DNA of 8,523 nt from Eubacterium sp. GTDB taxonomy: Bacteria; Bacillota_A; Clostridia; Peptostreptococcales; Anaerovoracaceae. Shown here one piece after another: positions 5,639 through 8,523 of this stretch; within the stretch, counting starts at the first letter, position 1, and each line of letters begins with the position of its first letter. Made by a program: the position numbers and the translations under genes. The notes beneath the pieces are model-generated. The model was not told where the DNA came from, searched no databases, and saw nothing but the letters and a program-made list of their open reading frames with translations. Location: positions 1-8,523 of the forward strand of contig JAETSS010000049.1 of NCBI GenBank assembly GCA_021769545.1, given 5' to 3'.

Positions 5639-6829
5639 TTAAATAACAAGTGTGAAAATGCAGTATGCTGAAAATGATGCCAGCCACGCGATGGACAACT
5701 GGATCATGATCAACCTTGCGACGTAGCGGAGGCTGCCAGTGCAGCTTCGTATCGCGGCGACGGTGGCTATGCATGGGACGTAGAGGAGACAGAAGATCAT
5801 AAAGGAAAAAGCGCCTGCCGGTGAAAAGATATCCGAAAGCATACCGGGCAGAGAAACACCCGGGTGTGCACATGCGAGAACGGCGAAGGTGCTTATCACA
5901 GCTTCCTTTGCGAAAATGCCTGCGATAACGGCTGCTGATGCGTGCCAGTCTCCGAAGCCCAGAGGCGTGAATAAAGGCGCGGTGCATTTTCCCATAACGG
6001 CCAGGATGCTGTCGCTTTCGTCGGAGATCAGGTGGAGGTGGGTGTCGAAGGAGCGAAGGAACCATATTATCACCGATGCCATGAATATCACGGTGAAGGC
6101 CTTTTTTATAAAACCTTTCACATTGAGCCATACTATCGAAAGGACTGCATGCATATCCGGAAGTCTGTAAGGAACGGAAGGCGCAGTCTGCAGAATATCG
6201 CGGGAGCGAGGTTGTGCGCGCTTCATAAAGAGGGCGTACAAAAGGGCGGTAAGGATCCCTGCGGCATATATGCCGGTCATCGCCAGGATCCTGTACCTTT
6301 CGAAAAAAACCGAAATGAACAAGGCGTAGATAGGCAGCCTGGCACTGCAGGACATGAAGGGAATGAGAGGTATCGTCCTCATGCGTTCTCTTGCGGTAAG
6401 CATGGAATCCGCAGCCATGACGGCAGGGACGGCGCAGCCGAAGCTCATGACGAGGGGGACTATGCATCTTCCGGACAGTCCCAGTTTCATCATGGGTCTG
6501 TCCATCAGAGCTGCGACATTGGGAAGATAACCGCTTCCCTCGAGCAGCGAAAGAAAAAAGAACAATACCGCTATGACCGGTACAAAGGACAGTACGCTTC
6601 CAACTCCTGTGCATACACCGTCGATCACAAGGTCGTGGAAGGGCGGGTTCACGCCTGCAGCAAGAAGCATGTAGCTTAACCGAGATACGGCGGCGTCAAT
6701 ACACGCGGAGAGGATATCGCTGAGAAATTTCCCTATCACATTAAATGTAAGGTGAAAAATAAGCAGCATGACTGTGATAAACACGGGGATACCGGTGAAT
6801 CTGCCGGTAAGTATCCTATCGATCATCAT
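5639..6829 (-). CDS. FeoB-type ferrous iron transporter membrane domain without G-protein domain
   Basis: This 396-residue membrane protein matches the C-terminal transmembrane half of FeoB, the GTP-dependent Fe2+ transporter. Characteristic segments are IDRILTGRFTGIPVF (3-17), IDGVCTGVGSVLSFVP (69-84), LLEGSGYL (95-102), SFGCAVPAVMA (129-139) with C132, FMSCSARLPIY (158-168) with C161, and GFGDWHASAA followed by IFAKEAVIST (291-314). Hydrophobic stretches at roughly 13-32, 76-96, 152-175, 181-201, 228-258, 297-320, 335-360 and 372-396 support a polytopic protein. Complete FeoB is about 650-770 residues with an N-terminal GTPase; here there is no GxxGxGK(S/T) motif, and the protein begins almost exactly where the membrane domain starts. 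AAGGAG (6835-6840) precedes ATG 6829 by 5 bases and ATG 6826 by 8, so this looks like a genuine start and MIDR may be the true N-terminus. The substrate is inferred from the family; a partner G protein is not in the window. Confidence 0.85.
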   Translation of the reverse strand: MMIDRILTGRFTGIPVFITVMLLIFHLTFNVIGKFLSDILSACIDAAVSRLSYMLLAAGVNPPFHDLVIDGVCTGVGSVLSFVPVIAVLFFFLSLLEGSGYLPNVAALMDRPMMKLGLSGRCIVPLVMSFGCAVPAVMAADSMLTARERMRTIPLIPFMSCSARLPIYALFISVFFERYRILAMTGIYAAGILTALLYALFMKRAQPRSRDILQTAPSVPYRLPDMHAVLSIVWLNVKGFIKKAFTVIFMASVIIWFLRSFDTHLHLISDESDSILAVMGKCTAPLFTPLGFGDWHASAAVIAGIFAKEAVISTFAVLACAHPGVSLPGMLSDIFSPAGAFSFMIFCLLYVPCIATVAAIRSCTGSLRYVARLIMIQLSIAWLASFSAYCIFTLVI

Positions 6830-6834
6830 GAGAA

Positions 6835-6840
6835 CTCCTT
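6835..6840 (-). promoter_or_regulatory. Ribosome binding site fixing the start of the FeoB-like gene
   Basis: AAGGAG on the minus strand stands 5 bases before ATG 6829 and 8 bases before ATG 6826. It shows that translation is designed to begin at the membrane domain. The missing GTPase domain is therefore not the result of a simple frameshift within the window. Confidence 0.7.
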
Positions 6841-6868
6841 AAATTATACTTAAATACTCCTGAATGTG

Positions 6869-6877
6869 TGGTATAAT
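6869..6877 (+). promoter_or_regulatory. Candidate extended -10 promoter for the radical SAM gene
   Basis: TGGTATAAT contains a perfect TATAAT (6872-6877) preceded by the TGn extension, which can compensate for a poor -35 box. No good TTGACA-like hexamer lies 16-18 bases upstream; the best is CTTAAA at 6849-6854. The implied start near 6884 would give a leader of about 60 bases to the ATG at 6946. The element lies in the divergent gap shared with the FeoB-like gene. Confidence 0.45.
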
Positions 6878-6945
6878 GCATAGAGTATATTAAAGAATAT
6901 GATAAAGTGAGAATTTAATGAGGAGAATATAAGGGGAGAATACAA

Positions 6946-8091
6946 ATGGAAGAAAGAACATTCAGGATAGGTCCAATAAGACCGCCAAGTGAAGCAAATA
7001 GCCTGCTCTTGCAGGTCACCAACGGCTGTACGTGGAACAGGTGCAAGTTCTGCCAGCTTTACAGACATACGAAATTCAAGGCTTACAGTGCCGACAGCAT
7101 CAAGGCCGATATCGACAACATGGTATATCAGGCGCAGGTGGTGGAAAGGTACAGGAACCATGACGGTACATGGGATATCGACGGACTCAACAGAAAATTG
7201 ATGGAGGGTACTGACGATGAGCGCCAGTGCCTTTACATGATGGCAAACTGGATAATAGGAGGCGCGGAAAACGTATTCCTTCAGGACGGCAATACCACAG
7301 CCCTAAGCAGCGGCAGACTTACGGACGTGCTGGTCTATTTAAGACAGGCGTTTCCGTCCATAAAGAGGATAACCTCCTACGGTCGTGCGGAAAATCTTGC
7401 AAAGGTCAGTGGGGAGGAATTTGCAGAGCTTAAGGCGGCAGGTCTCGACAGGATACATTCGGGGTTCGAGTCAGGCTCCGATGCTGTTTTGAAAAAGGTA
7501 AACAAGGGCGTCACTCAGCAGCAGGAGATCACGGCAGGGAAAAATGTAAAGGCGGGCGGCATCGAACTTTCCATATATTTCATGCCCGGTCTCGGAGGAA
7601 GGGAGCTTAGCGAGGACAATGCTCTCGGTACAGCTCATGTGGTAAATGAAGTGGATCCTGATTTTCTCAGGATAAGGACGGCTGCCATAAAGCCCGGCAC
7701 CGAGCTTTACGAGGATTTTGTCAACGGGGAATTTACCCTGTGCAGCGACGATGAAAAGCTCATGGAAATCCGCACTGTCATAGAGCGGGCGGAGGGCGTG
7801 GAGACGTACCTGGTCAGCGACCATATGATAAATCTGCTGCAGGATGTGGAAGGCAGTCTCAAAAATGATAAAAGCAGAATGCTGGGGATGATCGACAGGT
7901 ATCTGGCACTGCCGGATATGGAAAGGCGAATGTATCAGGCCGCCAGGAGAATGGTTAAGGTAAACAGACCTTCCGATATGAAGCTGCTGCCTCAGAGAGA
8001 TATTGAGCAGCTTAGGAATCTTGCACAGTCAGCAGAAAATGCCGATGAATGGGAACATCAGATGAACGCTTTGATTTCAAGGTATATCTAG
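6946..8091 (+). CDS. Radical SAM protein with CX4CX2C cluster motif, function unknown
   Basis: This 381-residue protein of the radical SAM superfamily is predicted to bind a [4Fe-4S] cluster and cleave S-adenosylmethionine to start radical chemistry; its substrate is unknown. The cluster motif is NGCTWNRCKFC (C28, C33, C36), a CX4CX2C spacing rather than the common CX3CX2C. FLQDGNTTAL, SYGRAENLAK and the segment GLDRIHSGFESGSD followed by KKVNKG are typical of the barrel strands of COG1032-like members. IYFMPGLGGRE and later segments complete the barrel. The C-terminal 120 or so residues are charged and helical, with no second cluster motif and no B12-binding domain. It is not HydE or HydG, which have CX3CX2C motifs and different surroundings. 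The ATG follows AAGGGGAG (6931-6938) with a 7-base gap. It appears monocistronic, with its own candidate promoter and terminator, and is divergent from the FeoB-like gene. Confidence 0.9.
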   Translation: MEERTFRIGPIRPPSEANSLLLQVTNGCTWNRCKFCQLYRHTKFKAYSADSIKADIDNMVYQAQVVERYRNHDGTWDIDGLNRKLMEGTDDERQCLYMMANWIIGGAENVFLQDGNTTALSSGRLTDVLVYLRQAFPSIKRITSYGRAENLAKVSGEEFAELKAAGLDRIHSGFESGSDAVLKKVNKGVTQQQEITAGKNVKAGGIELSIYFMPGLGGRELSEDNALGTAHVVNEVDPDFLRIRTAAIKPGTELYEDFVNGEFTLCSDDEKLMEIRTVIERAEGVETYLVSDHMINLLQDVEGSLKNDKSRMLGMIDRYLALPDMERRMYQAARRMVKVNRPSDMKLLPQRDIEQLRNLAQSAENADEWEHQMNALISRYI

Positions 8092-8120
8092 CAAGAATTA
8101 TTAAAAACATATGAAATTTC

Positions 8121-8152
8121 AGAAAATAGCACAGCTGTGCTATTTTCTTTTT
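8121..8152 (+). terminator. Terminator with a 28-base perfect palindrome after the radical SAM gene
   Basis: Positions 8121-8148 form a perfect 28-base palindrome (arms AGAAAATAGCAC / GTGCTATTTTCT around AGCT), followed by TTTT at 8149-8152. It starts 30 bases after the stop codon. The palindrome folds into a 12-bp stem with a four-base loop. The upstream A-rich arm would give a U-run in the other direction too, but no convergent gene is present. Confidence 0.85.
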
Positions 8153-8169
8153 ACGCTGAAATATATAAT

Positions 8170-8199
8170 ATGACAGCAGGTCATAGTCGATGTACTAAT
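8170..8199 (+). promoter_or_regulatory. Tentative promoter of the lipoprotein amidohydrolase gene
   Basis: ATGACA (8170-8175, five of six to the -35 consensus) is followed after 18 bases by ACTAAT (8194-8199) with a TGn extension at 8191-8193. A separate TATAAT at 8164-8169 lacks any recognisable -35 box at the right distance. One of the two probably serves the gene starting at 8226, since a strong terminator isolates it from upstream transcription. Confidence 0.3.
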
Positions 8200-8225
8200 C
8201 TTTTGTAAAAGACAGGAGGAGAAGT

Positions 8226-8523
8226 ATGAAACGAAAATTAACAAGAACCCTGGTATTTATTTTATCATTTGTTATGATTGTTACCTTAACCGGATGCGGA
8301 GGAGGTAAAGAGGATGCATCCAACATCATTATCAAAAACGGTGCAGTATATACTGTAGATGGTGAAAATCCCACAGCGGAAGCAATAGTTATAAAAGACG
8401 GAATTATAGAATTTATCGGAAGCGAAAAAGAAGCTATGGAATATGAGGATGGTGACAGCAAGGTCATAGATGCCAAGGGAGGTACTGTACTTCCGGGCAA
8501 TGTGGACAGTCATATGCATCCGG
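8226..8523 (+). CDS. Secreted lipoprotein amidohydrolase, N-terminal part (partial at window end)
   Basis: The first 99 codons of a gene that continues beyond the window. Residues 1-23 form a lipoprotein signal peptide: MKRKLTR, a hydrophobic stretch (LVFILSFVMIVT) and the lipobox LTGC with the lipid-attachment Cys24. The mature part reads as an amidohydrolase of the YtcJ / Amidohydro_3 type (COG1574): IIIKNGAVYTVDGENPTAEA, then IVIKDGIIEFIG, then VIDAKGGTVLPG and the metal-binding HxH in VDSHMHP (H96, H98). Such enzymes hydrolyse amide or related bonds using metal ions; the substrate cannot be told. The sequence before DSH is NV, where FID or LID-type residues are more usual. AGGAGGA (8214-8220) lies 5 bases before the ATG. 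The protein would be anchored on the outer face of the cell membrane. Confidence 0.85.
   Translation, partial: MKRKLTRTLVFILSFVMIVTLTGCGGGKEDASNIIIKNGAVYTVDGENPTAEAIVIKDGIIEFIGSEKEAMEYEDGDSKVIDAKGGTVLPGNVDSHMHP

Noticed and set aside
5634..5647. Palindrome GTTATTTAAATAAC, reminiscent of a Rex-type redox operator
   Set aside because: It departs from TTGTTAA-N4-TTAACAA at several positions, is made of AT-rich sequence, and overlaps the stop codon of the FeoB-like gene rather than a promoter.
5459..5671. Plus-strand reading frame of 70 codons in the gap between hydC and the FeoB-like gene
   Set aside because: It starts with TTG (or an ATG at 5471) without a ribosome binding site, overlaps the 3' end of the FeoB-like gene on the opposite strand, and resembles no family I know.
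5526..6614. Long minus-strand frame of 362 codons overlapping the FeoB-like gene
   Set aside because: It is Arg-, His- and Ser-rich with no family motifs and is an out-of-frame shadow of the FeoB-like gene, which has clear motifs and a ribosome binding site.
6946..8091. Possible [FeFe] hydrogenase maturase (HydE or HydG) because of proximity to hydA
   Set aside because: The motif spacing is CX4CX2C rather than CX3CX2C, the barrel segments resemble COG1032-type proteins, and the gene is not in the hyd operon.

Overview
The window reads as ordinary chromosome from a strictly anaerobic, fermentative Firmicute of the class Clostridia. The evidence is a three-subunit NAD-linked [FeFe] hydrogenase, a TM1266-type hydrogenase-associated small protein, strong GGAGG-type ribosome binding sites and moderate GC content. 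A family-level guess (for example the Anaerovoracaceae / family XIII group) is weak and rests only on overall protein flavour.

Layout, left to right. (1) Positions 1-841, plus strand: the last codons of the F1 ATP synthase beta subunit, then the complete epsilon subunit (atpC), then a small TM1266-family protein. A perfect 17-bp-stem intrinsic terminator (869-935) closes this end of the ATP synthase operon. (2) Positions 1045-5203, minus strand: a tight operon transcribed HydC (NuoE-like), HydB (NuoF-like), HydA (catalytic [FeFe] subunit). A hairpin at 955-991 ends it, and a candidate promoter lies at 5330-5359. (3) Positions 5204-5638: a 435-base AT-rich intergenic region with the hydrogenase promoter and leader and several inverted repeats, but no convincing gene. 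(4) Positions 5639-6829, minus strand: a FeoB-type membrane protein that lacks the N-terminal G-protein domain. (5) Positions 6946-8091, plus strand: a radical SAM protein with an unusual CX4CX2C cluster motif, followed by a terminator built on a 28-bp perfect palindrome. (6) Position 8226 to the window end, plus strand: the N-terminus of a secreted lipoprotein amidohydrolase.

How the genes work together. HydABC is expected to couple H2 production or uptake to NAD(H), with ferredoxin if it is electron-bifurcating. The proton-motive ATP synthase is a separate energy module next door. The TM1266-like gene is co-directional with atpC but convergent with hydA, so its family link to hydrogenase agrees with its location but not with its apparent operon. 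The FeoB-like permease could supply ferrous iron near an iron-hungry operon, but this is inference. The radical SAM protein is not HydE or HydG.

I see no clear new multi-gene system. The best leads are the G-domain-less FeoB core, a near-identical 19-base repeat flanking the hydrogenase operon, non-canonical cluster-ligand spacing or identity in HydA, and the CX4CX2C radical SAM protein.
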